From: Lachnospiraceae bacterium
GTDB taxonomy: Bacteria > Bacillota > Clostridia > Lachnospirales > Lachnospiraceae
Direction of reading: 5' to 3'
NCBI GenBank assembly: GCA_022790855.1
Contig: JAAVYA010000008.1
Coordinates: forward strand, 1 to 32,893
Length of the DNA stretch: 32,893 nucleotides
Under the pieces are notes generated by a model, which had not been told where the DNA came from, did not search any database, and saw nothing but the letters and a program-made list of their open reading frames with translations. Of this stretch, positions 27,071 through 32,893 are shown piece after piece (position 1 is the stretch's first letter; every line of letters begins with the position of its first letter). The position numbers and the translations under genes are program-made.

Positions 27071-28576
27071 TTAAAGATCATAAAGAGCCGTATATTTGTC
27101 TGTCAAATAGGAAATGTAATAATCCGGGTTAAAGGGTTCTCCGGTCATATCCTTTAACAGCTCCTGGGTGTTTTTGGCTCCTCCGAAGCGATGGATATGC
27201 TCGTTCAGATATGCCTGGATGGGCTTTAGATTCCCTTCTTCCAGATATGTGTCCAAAGGCATCACTGTTTTCAGATGATGGTAAATCTGCGCTGCGATGG
27301 CGCTGCCCAATGCGTAGGAAGGGAAATAGCCAAAAGAGCCCAATGCCCAGTGCATATCTTGAAGGATGCCTTCCGTGTCGGTAGTGGGGCAGACTCCCAA
27401 ATACTCCTGATATTTCTGATTCCATATGGCGGGAAGCTCCGATGCGGGAATGTTTCCTTCGAAAATCAGCTTTTCTATTTCATAGCGGATCATGATATGG
27501 AAGGGATACGTCAGTTCATCTGCTTCCGTGCGGATCAGGCTGGAATGGGCATGGTTGACAGCCCGGTAAAATTGTTCCAAAGAAACGGTTTCAAGCTGCT
27601 TTGGAAACAGTTCCTGAAGCCGGCTGTAAATGGGAGTCCAGAAGGGAAGGCTGCGTCCTAGGTTATTTTCATAGAAACGGGACTGGGATTCATGCATTCC
27701 CATGGAGGTGCCCTGGCCGATGGGCGTCATGGTAATGGCATCGTCAATCCCCTGCTCATACAGTGCGTGGCCGCTTTCATGGATCACGGAAAAAATGGAA
27801 AAATCCGGCTGGCTCTTTTGGAAATGATTGGTAATACGCACATCGTGATTATGCAGTTCTGTGGTGAAGGGATGTTCGCTTTCGGCTATAACGCCCCGGT
27901 TAAAATCAAATCCGATATATTCTGCCAGAAAACGGCAGAAATTCTTTTGCTTGTCTATCTCGTAATCCTGGGACAGGAATTCTGTTTGTATGGCGTTTTC
28001 TTTTTCGTTCACTTTATGTACCAAGGGCACCAGCGCAGAGCGCAGCTTGGAGAAAAACCCATCCAGGATTTCCATGTTGAATCCTTCTTCGTAATCATCC
28101 AGCTGTACGTCGTAGAGTTTCTGGTCCTCCTCTTGATTGTATGACGCAAACTTTTTGGAATAGCGGATAATTTCCTCCAGGGTAGGGGCGAAGGAAGCGT
28201 AGTCATTCTTATTCTTGGCTGATTCCCAAATGGGGTATGCTTTTGCCAGCAGGATTTGGAATGCTTGGAATTCTTCCGGAGGGATGGCCGCCGTCTGTTT
28301 GAATTCTTTGTTCAGTTTTTTTACGATCGCTTTCTCCTCAAAGGACAGAAACGCCTGTTCCTGCTCTGTGGACAGCTCCTTTAGGAGACGTTTCACATCT
28401 TCGTTGATGAGGGCATTGTAATGCTCGCCAGACAGAAGCCCGATGGCCTTGGAGGTATTCTCAATGGCATTTTTCGGGGCTGCGGTGCTGTTGTCAAAGC
28501 TCAGCATGGTCAGCGCCACATTCAGGGCATAGGTCTTGTCCAGGTGGGGTTTTAGCATCTCATATAATTCACTCAT
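27071..28576 (-). CDS. M32 family metallocarboxypeptidase
   Basis: 501 residues, the usual size for thermostable carboxypeptidase 1 (M32). Visible family signatures are HPFT (235-238), DVRITN, the zinc site VIHESGHALYEQG with H266, E267 and H270, the third ligand region MHESQSRFYENN (E296), IRTEADELTYPFHIM and GYFPSYALGS. The enzyme removes C-terminal amino acids from peptides in the cytoplasm and needs a divalent metal. AGGAGG lies 8 bases before the ATG at 28576. The gene follows the terminator of the interrupted cotJ unit on the same strand and is probably independent of it, although I see no clear promoter in the short space between. Confidence 0.93.
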   Translation of the reverse strand: MSELYEMLKPHLDKTYALNVALTMLSFDNSTAAPKNAIENTSKAIGLLSGEHYNALINEDVKRLLKELSTEQEQAFLSFEEKAIVKKLNKEFKQTAAIPPEEFQAFQILLAKAYPIWESAKNKNDYASFAPTLEEIIRYSKKFASYNQEEDQKLYDVQLDDYEEGFNMEILDGFFSKLRSALVPLVHKVNEKENAIQTEFLSQDYEIDKQKNFCRFLAEYIGFDFNRGVIAESEHPFTTELHNHDVRITNHFQKSQPDFSIFSVIHESGHALYEQGIDDAITMTPIGQGTSMGMHESQSRFYENNLGRSLPFWTPIYSRLQELFPKQLETVSLEQFYRAVNHAHSSLIRTEADELTYPFHIMIRYEIEKLIFEGNIPASELPAIWNQKYQEYLGVCPTTDTEGILQDMHWALGSFGYFPSYALGSAIAAQIYHHLKTVMPLDTYLEEGNLKPIQAYLNEHIHRFGGAKNTQELLKDMTGEPFNPDYYISYLTDKYTALYDL

Positions 28577-28610
28577 TCTGTTTCCTCCTATATCAAGATT
28601 GGTGATTTTT

Positions 28611-28659
28611 AAGAAAAAAGAAAACCGGAAAGCAGGGGCCTGGGGCCAAAGCTTTCCGG
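28611..28659 (-). terminator. Terminator downstream of the cotJC 3' fragment
   Basis: On the - strand, CCGGAAAGC and GCTTTCCGG (28651-28659 and 28625-28633) form a 9-base stem with a G/C-rich inner part, followed by a T-rich run (28611-28624). It lies 31 bases past the stop of the cotJC 3' fragment and so marks the original end of the cotJ transcript. It now also ends the chemoreceptor transcript. Confidence 0.8.
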
Positions 28660-28689
28660 AATGGTAAACCGTTCGTTCCCGTAGGTGAC

Positions 28690-28795
28690 TTACTTACAAC
28701 AATTTCCCTGAGGCACATCGAACTCCGGATTGAACGCATAGAAATTCCTGGAATCCAAGTGGTCTTGAACAATCCGAAGCGCTTCCCCAAAACGT
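28690..28795 (-). pseudogene. cotJC: 3' fragment of cotJC, separated from the rest of the gene by an inserted element
   Basis: Read on the - strand from 28795, the frame gives RFGEALRIVQDHLDSRNF and then a short tail through YAFNPEFDV to a stop at 28690. This is the conserved C-terminal end of CotJC, a Mn-catalase-family spore coat protein. The tail is slightly longer than usual and ends in NCCK. The frame stays open upstream and has an ATG at 28809, but no ribosome binding site, so I read it as a gene piece rather than a small gene. It joins in frame to the fragment at 32126-32470 if the DNA between the two copies of the 13-bp repeat is removed. Confidence 0.9.
28783..28795. repeat. Attachment-site-like direct repeat, copy at the 3' cotJC junction
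   Basis: TTCCCCAAAACGT on the + strand. It matches the copy at 32126-32138 in 12 of 13 positions. The single difference is a silent third position in the Phe codon of RFGE. The repeat marks the exact ends of homology to cotJC. Confidence 0.85.
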
Positions 28796-28849
28796 GAAGA
28801 TGTGAGCATCAGGGCGCAAAACTTAAAAGGGCCGTATCTTGAAGGACGA

Positions 28850-30214
28850 TCAATTTGTGGAGAGCTGGATCATTTTATCCATATCGTTGATCAATCCTTT
28901 GGAGTAGTCTTCTGCCTCCCGATAAAGCTGCTCTGCCCGTATGTAGTCTTCACTCTGCAATGCTTCTATCACTTCTGAGCCGTATTTGTGGAAGCGTTTG
29001 TGTTTGGCTTCCAGTGCGGTCCAGATCGGGATGATCTTTGCGGACTTTGGAGTGATGGAGTAGTAGAAATGCCCAAACCCGCATTTGGAAGAATCAAGCT
29101 GCAGAGGCATAACGGATTTGCTATCTACCATTTTCTTTAAGTTGATAAGCCAGGTGCGATGTGCATTGATGGCCGTCCTTACATACTCGGAAAATTCCTG
29201 GTTCCTCAACTGGAAGAAGGGGTCGCTTGTCATGGCGCCCATCTGTTTTACGCTGTCGTCTAAGATCCGCTCAATATCAGCCACCGGGTCGGTGGTATTT
29301 TTCATATCGCGGCTGACGGAGCGCATGAAGTCTGTGCTTTCTAGCAGCTGGTTCTCCATCTCAGCCATGGAACTGCTGATCTCTTCACTGACACCGGCAA
29401 TGGAGCTGATGGATTCATTGACTTTGGATACATGGCGCTGGTTCTCATCGTTTAATTCCCATACATGCTCAATCATTCCTGTCATGGAGTTCAGGGCGTT
29501 GATGGTGCTGGTGGCGCTGTTTACGCTCTTCTGGGAAGCGCTCCGAATGCCTTCCACGAAATCTCCCATATTTTTGGTCAGCTTCTGGGTCTCTTCTGCC
29601 AGCCCGCGAATCTCGTTGGCTACTACGGCAAATCCCCGGCCTGCCTGGCCAGCCCTTGCGGCTTCTATGGAAGCGTTTAATGCCAAAAGGTTCGTCTGTA
29701 GGGAAATGGAATCAATACCGGCAATGACTTCGTTCATATTGTCAATGACCTGCATCAGATCATCCATGTCGCTTTGCATATTCCGGGAAACGTCAATAGT
29801 CTGTTCGGACAATTCTTTGATGGTGGTCAGTTCCTTTTGGCTGGATTCTGTTTTTTCAAAGACCTCTTCTGTCTCGGAGGAAACCCGGATGATGGTATTT
29901 GTAAGCTCTTCATGCTGGTTGTTTGCCTTTCCTGTCATGGTAGAGCCGGTAGAAGATCCGAATATGGCTTCCGTGGCTTTTTCGATATTATGGGAAATCT
30001 CCACAACCTTTTCGATCTGATAGCGCATCATCAGTTCCAGGGAGCTGATCTGCATAACGGCCTGGATATTTTTTTCATAAATCTCCGCAAACCGTTGACG
30101 GCCGATAAGAAGACGCTGGTACAGTTCAGAAAGCTCCGGTGTCTTGGAGTAATCGGCTTCTTTTAACTCAGAAACTGATTTTACGAGTTTTGTCTTTGTT
30201 GTCCCAATATTCAT
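28850..30214 (-). CDS. Soluble methyl-accepting chemotaxis-type protein with C-terminal CZB zinc-binding domain
   Basis: 454 residues without membrane segments or HAMP domain. A helical N-terminus (about 1-110) is followed by the MCP signalling hairpin, with the highly conserved tip [20 protein letters not shown] and then [18 protein letters not shown], and by a C-terminal CZB domain. The CZB ligands appear as His at about 352 (NAHRTWL), Cys at about 378 (KCGFGHFYY) and His at about 405 and 409 (KHKRFH). CZB domains bind zinc and, in some receptors, sense hypochlorous acid or zinc. The start at 30214 is supported by GAGG 8 bases upstream. A frame to 30373 is less likely, as it would overlap the promoter. 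It lies inside the cotJC element as apparent cargo. Confidence 0.9.
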   Translation of the reverse strand: MNIGTTKTKLVKSVSELKEADYSKTPELSELYQRLLIGRQRFAEIYEKNIQAVMQISSLELMMRYQIEKVVEISHNIEKATEAIFGSSTGSTMTGKANNQHEELTNTIIRVSSETEEVFEKTESSQKELTTIKELSEQTIDVSRNMQSDMDDLMQVIDNMNEVIAGIDSISLQTNLLALNASIEAARAGQAGRGFAVVANEIRGLAEETQKLTKNMGDFVEGIRSASQKSVNSATSTINALNSMTGMIEHVWELNDENQRHVSKVNESISSIAGVSEEISSSMAEMENQLLESTDFMRSVSRDMKNTTDPVADIERILDDSVKQMGAMTSDPFFQLRNQEFSEYVRTAINAHRTWLINLKKMVDSKSVMPLQLDSSKCGFGHFYYSITPKSAKIIPIWTALEAKHKRFHKYGSEVIEALQSEDYIRAEQLYREAEDYSKGLINDMDKMIQLSTN

Positions 30215-30277
30215 TTTAATAACCTCGTTTTCTCTGATTGATATGGCATCTGTAAGCCAGAATATACTTATAAACAT

Positions 30278-30306
30278 ATAATAAGGAATTTCATGCTTTT
30301 TTGCAA
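30278..30306 (-). promoter_or_regulatory. Promoter-like sequence before the chemoreceptor gene
   Basis: On the - strand, TTGCAA (30306-30301) and TATTAT (30283-30278) are 17 bases apart, with start expected near 30271. It suggests that the chemoreceptor is transcribed separately from the recombinase 159 bases upstream. Sigma-D involvement cannot be excluded. Confidence 0.5.
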
Positions 30307-30373
30307 CCTTTTTTACAAAATAATTTTGAAATAGTTGCTGGATGAATCTGGGAATGGGGTCGAGGATAAGCAT

Positions 30374-31873
30374 TCAGATCTGCCACAGGATTTCCATAGT
30401 ATGATTTCCGACATGGATGACTTGTATCAGTGCATCGGCGACGGATTGTTTCTCTGAGAAGGACAGGGCGTCCCAATCCGGAGCATATTCATACAGGCTT
30501 TTGGCGGGAGAGGAGGATTTGGAAGAGGCGGCTTCCAGTTCCTTCTGAAAGTGCTTGCGCTGCATATCCAACTGTTCAATCCGTTCGTTGATATAGGCCA
30601 TGAGGGTATCTCCGGCTTTGGGGATCTGTTCCAGCAAAAGGGTGGTTTCTTCTTCTATTTGAGCCAGGCGCAGTTTTGCCTGGGACAAGCTTGACGAGGC
30701 CGCTAAGGAAGCTTCCGGAACGGGAAGCTCCTTTAGTTTGTGTTGGATTGCCTGAGCCAGATATGTTTCCAGGACAGAGGGGTAAACGGTGCAGCCGCTT
30801 CCATGGGGGCATTTCACGCTTCCGGATTGGCTGCATACAAAATAGCTTCCCCATTTGGTTTTTGATTTGCGGACGGTCAGGGCATAGCCGCAGTTTTTAC
30901 ATTTGATTTTTCCGGAAATCCAGGAATGTTTTGGTTTGCAGGTTTTGGCGGATTGGCGGTTATTTAGGCAGCGCATACGGCAGGCCAGCCAGGTTTCGGC
31001 ACAAATCAGGCCCTTATGGGGAGCCAGTACCAGCTCTTTTTCAGAAAGGCTTCTGGCAGGGCGGCCGTCTAACGCAGATTTTTGATAAAGATAACAGCCC
31101 CGGCCCTCGTTAAAGTCGCAGGCAGGGCTTAGGATCTGGGTTCCCTGGTTTTGAAAAAAACGGTATACGTCCAGGTTGGACTGGACATAAACGGGACTGC
31201 GCAAAAGCTCGCTTAATCGGGACGTGGTCCACCGGGCCCCCCGCAGGTGTTGAATTTGATGTTCTTCCAGATAGCGGACGATGTCTCCTAGGGAGCAGGA
31301 GGGGTCTGCATACATGGAGTAAATTAATTTTAGCTGTCGGCTTTCCTCCGGTACTTCTTGGTACATGGAGGTGGAAATTCCCTGTATCGTCGTCTTTTTC
31401 AGGCAGAATCCGTAGGGAATGCGTCCGCCCATATAAAAGCCGTGGCGGCTTCTGGTGGCGTAGGAATCCTTCACTCGCTTCTGTATGGTTTCCCGTTCCA
31501 GTTGGGCAAAGACGATACAGATATGAAGCATAGCCCGCCCGATGGGGGTGGAGGTATCAAATTTTTCCGTGGATGAGACGAATTCCACTTGATATTCCTG
31601 GAAAGTATCCATCATATTGGCAAAATCCAGTATCGAGCGGCTGATACGATCCAGTTTGTATACGATTACACGTCCGATTTTGCCTGCTTTGATATCAGCC
31701 ATCATTTGTTCAAAGCCGGGACGGCGGGTGTTTTTGCCGGAAAATCCTTTATCCATATATTCCATGTATGGATTCCCCCGGGTTTCATACCTGCAGTATT
31801 CCAACTGGCTTTCAATGGAGATGCTGTCTTTTTTGTCCAGGGACTGGCGTCCATATAATGCATCATAAATCAT
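30374..31873 (-). CDS. Large serine recombinase (SpoIVCA/CisA-like site-specific recombinase)
   Basis: 499 residues. The N-terminal resolvase domain (1-150) has the catalytic Ser11 in YGRQS, then ISIESQLEYC, YKLDRISRS and AMLHICIVFAQLERETIQKR. A recombinase domain (about 155-270; GFYMGGRIPYGFCLKK) follows, then a zinc ribbon with Cys pairs (IKCKNCGYA, later CPHGSGC) and a coiled coil (about 400-450), the full layout of large serine integrases. They join or separate DNA at short att sites without homology, and excision commonly needs a directionality factor. I placed the start at 31873, overlapping the end of the 59-residue ORF. A frame to 31993 lacks a ribosome binding site. All key residues seem intact. 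Confidence 0.9.
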   Translation of the reverse strand: MIYDALYGRQSLDKKDSISIESQLEYCRYETRGNPYMEYMDKGFSGKNTRRPGFEQMMADIKAGKIGRVIVYKLDRISRSILDFANMMDTFQEYQVEFVSSTEKFDTSTPIGRAMLHICIVFAQLERETIQKRVKDSYATRSRHGFYMGGRIPYGFCLKKTTIQGISTSMYQEVPEESRQLKLIYSMYADPSCSLGDIVRYLEEHQIQHLRGARWTTSRLSELLRSPVYVQSNLDVYRFFQNQGTQILSPACDFNEGRGCYLYQKSALDGRPARSLSEKELVLAPHKGLICAETWLACRMRCLNNRQSAKTCKPKHSWISGKIKCKNCGYALTVRKSKTKWGSYFVCSQSGSVKCPHGSGCTVYPSVLETYLAQAIQHKLKELPVPEASLAASSSLSQAKLRLAQIEEETTLLLEQIPKAGDTLMAYINERIEQLDMQRKHFQKELEAASSKSSSPAKSLYEYAPDWDALSFSEKQSVADALIQVIHVGNHTMEILWQI

Positions 31874-32042
31874 GGCTTTGGTATTTTTGGAAAATGCAAA
31901 GCAGCCTGGCGGCGATCTTTTCTTTTTCCAATGCAAGGGACTGGTCTTTGGGAACGCAGTATCGGTGGGTAATGGTAAGGTGCATGTTATCATGGTGGAT
32001 TTCCCCGGGCATGGAGCCGGATGTGTTTGTATGGTTCATCAT
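31863..32042 (-). CDS. Small 59-residue ORF translationally coupled to the recombinase
   Basis: Starts ATGATGAAC at 32042 with GAGG three to six bases upstream, and ends with a TGA (31863-31865) that overlaps the recombinase ATG, so the two are probably coupled. The product is His-rich at its N-terminus (EIHHDNMHLTITHRYCVP), followed by a charged helix (SLALEKEKIAARLLCIFQKY). I recognise no family. Its place directly before a serine recombinase makes it a candidate regulator or recombination directionality factor, which is inference only. The recombinase itself has no ribosome binding site other than by coupling to this frame. Confidence 0.55.
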   Translation of the reverse strand: MMNHTNTSGSMPGEIHHDNMHLTITHRYCVPKDQSLALEKEKIAARLLCIFQKYQSHDL

Positions 32043-32125
32043 GTGCCTCGCTAAGCTATTTGATACAGGGTATGCCGGGCGGCACGTACACTATGCAAAG
32101 GTCTGCTGTAATCTGCATGGTTTGT

Positions 32126-32138
32126 TTCCCCGAAACGT
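32126..32138. repeat. Attachment-site-like direct repeat, copy at the 5' cotJC junction
   Basis: TTCCCCGAAACGT on the + strand. It matches the copy at 28783-28795 except for one position, which is silent in cotJC. Identical blocks TTCCCC and AAACGT flank the mismatch, and the crossover must lie in one of them. Confidence 0.85.
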
Positions 32139-32470
32139 TGGAAGTGGACGATTTCACGCTGGCGCAGGAAGCGGATGGGGTCGCATACTTCCGGGTCCTT
32201 TACCAGTCGCAAGATGTTGTCGTAGGTGGTGCGGGCTTTTTGTTCTGCTGCCAGGTCTTCAAACAAATCCGTGATAGGATCGCCTTTAGACTGGAATTCG
32301 CAGGCGTTGAAGGGAATGCCTCCGGCAGCCTGCGGCCATAAGGCCAGAGTATGATCCACATAATATTTATCAAATCCGGACGCTTTGATTTCTTCCGGAG
32401 AGAGATTTTTAGTCAATTGGTAGACGATGGCGGAAATCATTTCCATATGGGCCAGTTCTTCCGTGCCTAC
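32126..32470 (-). pseudogene. cotJC: Central part of cotJC, cut on both sides
   Basis: On the - strand the frame reads VGTEELAHMEMISAIVYQL, then YYVDHTLALWPQAAGG, FQSKGDPITDLFEDLAAEQ and REIVHFQRFGE: the central two thirds of CotJC, including the E-x-x-H metal-binding segment (EELAHME). At 32126 it runs into the inserted element, and translation would add about 24 unrelated residues (TNHADYSRP...) to a stop at 32051. At 32470 the match to CotJC ends again, and about 70 N-terminal residues are missing. A start at 32497 is possible but not natural for the family. CotJC normally follows cotJA and cotJB, which would lie further right on the - strand, outside this window. Confidence 0.9.
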
Positions 32471-32654
32471 ATTGTGCTCAGAAATGTTCCAAATCAAGCC
32501 CTATGCGGACAAGCTCTTTTTTATAGGAAACCACACCATCGTCAGCCTCAATCGTGTGTACTTTACTAAGTTGACCTTTGAGAAAAATTGGATATACTAT
32601 AGTAAAGTACACAATCGTTAAGAAATTTGCGTGTGGTTTAGTAGAGGTGAGACA
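32471..32654. other. Junction DNA between cotJC and the AbiEi-like gene
   Basis: From 32471 rightwards nothing resembles cotJC. Short overlapping frames exist on both strands but none has a recognisable domain. A - strand frame ends SYKKELVRIGLDLEHF near 32478, which looks vaguely protein-like but cannot be assigned. The right part holds the promoter and inverted repeat listed separately. Confidence 0.4.
32556..32612 (+). promoter_or_regulatory. Promoter enclosed by a perfect 12-bp inverted repeat (probable operator) before the AbiEi-like gene
   Basis: Arms GTGTACTTTACT (32556-32567) and AGTAAAGTACAC (32601-32612) are perfect inverted copies. Between them lie TTGACC (32571-32576) and TATACT (32593-32598), 16 bases apart. 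AbiEi antitoxins are known to repress their own promoters through inverted repeats. This arrangement fits such control. Confidence 0.7.
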
Positions 32655-32893
32655 ATGCTTGATGAAAAATCGATAAACGCTGTTAGGAAGATTTTTTCCA
32701 AACATGATTATATAATGACGACAGCAGAGCTGGATTCCTATAGAATCTACTATGCGGATATCCAGCAGCTATGAAACGAGGGCTTCATTGAAAAAATCAA
32801 ACGGGGCTATTATCATTGGACGGAAATCTATGGTGAACAGGAAGCTAAAATTATCAACCGTCTGTTCCCCGATGCGGTGCTTTGTATGGAAAC
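32655..32893 (+). pseudogene. AbiEi-like type IV antitoxin, interrupted by an in-frame stop and cut by the window end
   Basis: The ATG at 32655 follows AGAGGTGAG. The frame reads MLDEKSINAVRKIF, YIMTTAELDSYRIYYADIQQL, then a TGA at 32772-32774 (codon 40), then NEGFIEKIKRGYYHWTEIYG and onward to the window edge. The winged-helix pattern ending in L-x-x-x-G-x-I-x-K-I-x-R-G-Y-Y is that of the N-terminal domain of AbiEi antitoxins and related regulators. The stop falls between helix and wing, so the product would be useless without read-through. Unlike the homopolymer breaks elsewhere, this is a substitution-type lesion. A partner toxin (AbiEii) would lie beyond the window. Confidence 0.65.

Larger units (their letters stand above)
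28796..32138 (-). mobile_element. 3.34-kb serine-recombinase element inserted in cotJC (skin-like)
   Basis: The element is bounded by the 13-bp imperfect direct repeats at 28783-28795 and 32126-32138. Deleting one repeat plus the intervening DNA (3343 bp) joins the cotJC pieces as REIVHFQRFGE/ALRIVQDHL without loss or gain of a residue. Content, in - strand order: a 59-residue ORF, a large serine recombinase and a soluble chemoreceptor, all pointing the same way as cotJC. Phage structural genes, integrase accessory genes and transfer genes are absent. Recombinases of this family are known to excise skin-type elements from sigK and other sporulation genes in the mother cell. That this one does so in cotJC is inference. 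Confidence 0.87.

Noticed and set aside
27692..28144. + strand open frame of 150 codons opposite the M32 peptidase
   Set aside because: Antisense to a clear zinc peptidase with all family motifs; no ribosome binding site or domain.
28690..28809. Independent small Cys-containing protein of 39 residues
   Set aside because: First read as a small gene after the chemoreceptor, but it has no ribosome binding site and its sequence from RFGEALRIVQ on is the C-terminal end of CotJC, so it is a gene fragment.
29085..30020. Long + strand open frame (311 codons) opposite the chemoreceptor gene
   Set aside because: It is antisense to the highly conserved MCP signalling region. The Ser/Met/Ala-rich composition reflects the reversed heptads, and no domain is visible.
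30374..31993. Recombinase starting at 31993
   Set aside because: The extra 40 residues overlap the 59-residue ORF in another frame, lack a ribosome binding site and do not resemble the N-terminus of serine recombinases, which start shortly before YGRQS.
1..32893. CRISPR arrays, tRNA or rRNA genes, insertion sequence ends
   Set aside because: I found no regularly spaced repeats, cloverleaf-like segments, rRNA stretches or transposase genes with terminal inverted repeats. The only mobile gene is the serine recombinase.

Overview
The window looks like a chromosomal segment of a spore-forming Lachnospiraceae (Clostridia). The grounds are a spore-coat cotJC gene, a SleB-like cell-wall hydrolase, a block that resembles the DUF5717/DUF5716 families I remember mainly from Lachnospiraceae, an M32 carboxypeptidase, Firmicute-type ribosome binding sites, and a mosaic of A+T-rich and more G+C-rich DNA. 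All assignments come from reading the sequence and from memory of protein families. No search was run.

Layout. (1) Positions 1-583 hold the end of a protein made of helicase-associated (HA) repeats. (2) Positions 778-19008, all on the + strand, form a Wzx/Wzy-type surface polysaccharide (capsule/EPS) operon. It opens with a 974-residue three-enzyme fusion: PglC-like initiating phosphoglycosyltransferase, WbpV-like SDR and PglA-like GT4. It continues with several glycosyltransferases, a Wzy-like polymerase, a NodB deacetylase, an asparagine-synthase-like amidotransferase without a glutaminase cysteine, a Wzx flippase, a lipoprotein resembling PL22 oligogalacturonate lyase, two nucleotide-sugar dehydrogenases, an acetyltransferase and a methyltransferase. 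The two uronate-forming dehydrogenases, the amidotransferase and the lyase-like protein together suggest a polymer rich in (amidated) uronic acids. A bidirectional terminator ends the operon. (3) 19130-20080 (-) is a SleB-like hydrolase. (4) 20243-27057 (+) is a four-gene operon with its own promoter and terminator: a giant protein with beta-rich and helical parts, an actin/Hsp70-like protein, a TPR protein and a membrane coiled-coil protein. (5) 27071-28576 (-) is an M32 carboxypeptidase. (6) 28611-32470 (-) is a cotJC gene cut in two by a 3.34-kb element. (7) 32471-32893 is a second breakpoint in cotJC followed by an AbiEi-like antitoxin gene with an in-frame stop.

Three observations stand out. 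First, a serine-recombinase element lies inside cotJC between 13-bp imperfect direct repeats. Removing one repeat plus the element restores the conserved C-terminal reading frame of CotJC seamlessly, as in skin-like sporulation elements. Its contents are a large serine recombinase, a translationally coupled 59-residue ORF and a soluble zinc-binding-type chemoreceptor. Second, G8 and G9 tracts in A+T-rich capsule DNA put two genes (the PL22-like lipoprotein and a methyltransferase) out of frame exactly at the tract, as expected of phase-variable contingency loci. Third, the three-enzyme fusion combines the steps that would build a lipid-linked disaccharide.

Main limits: family names are from memory, homopolymer frameshifts could be sequencing errors, and both ends of the window cut through genes.
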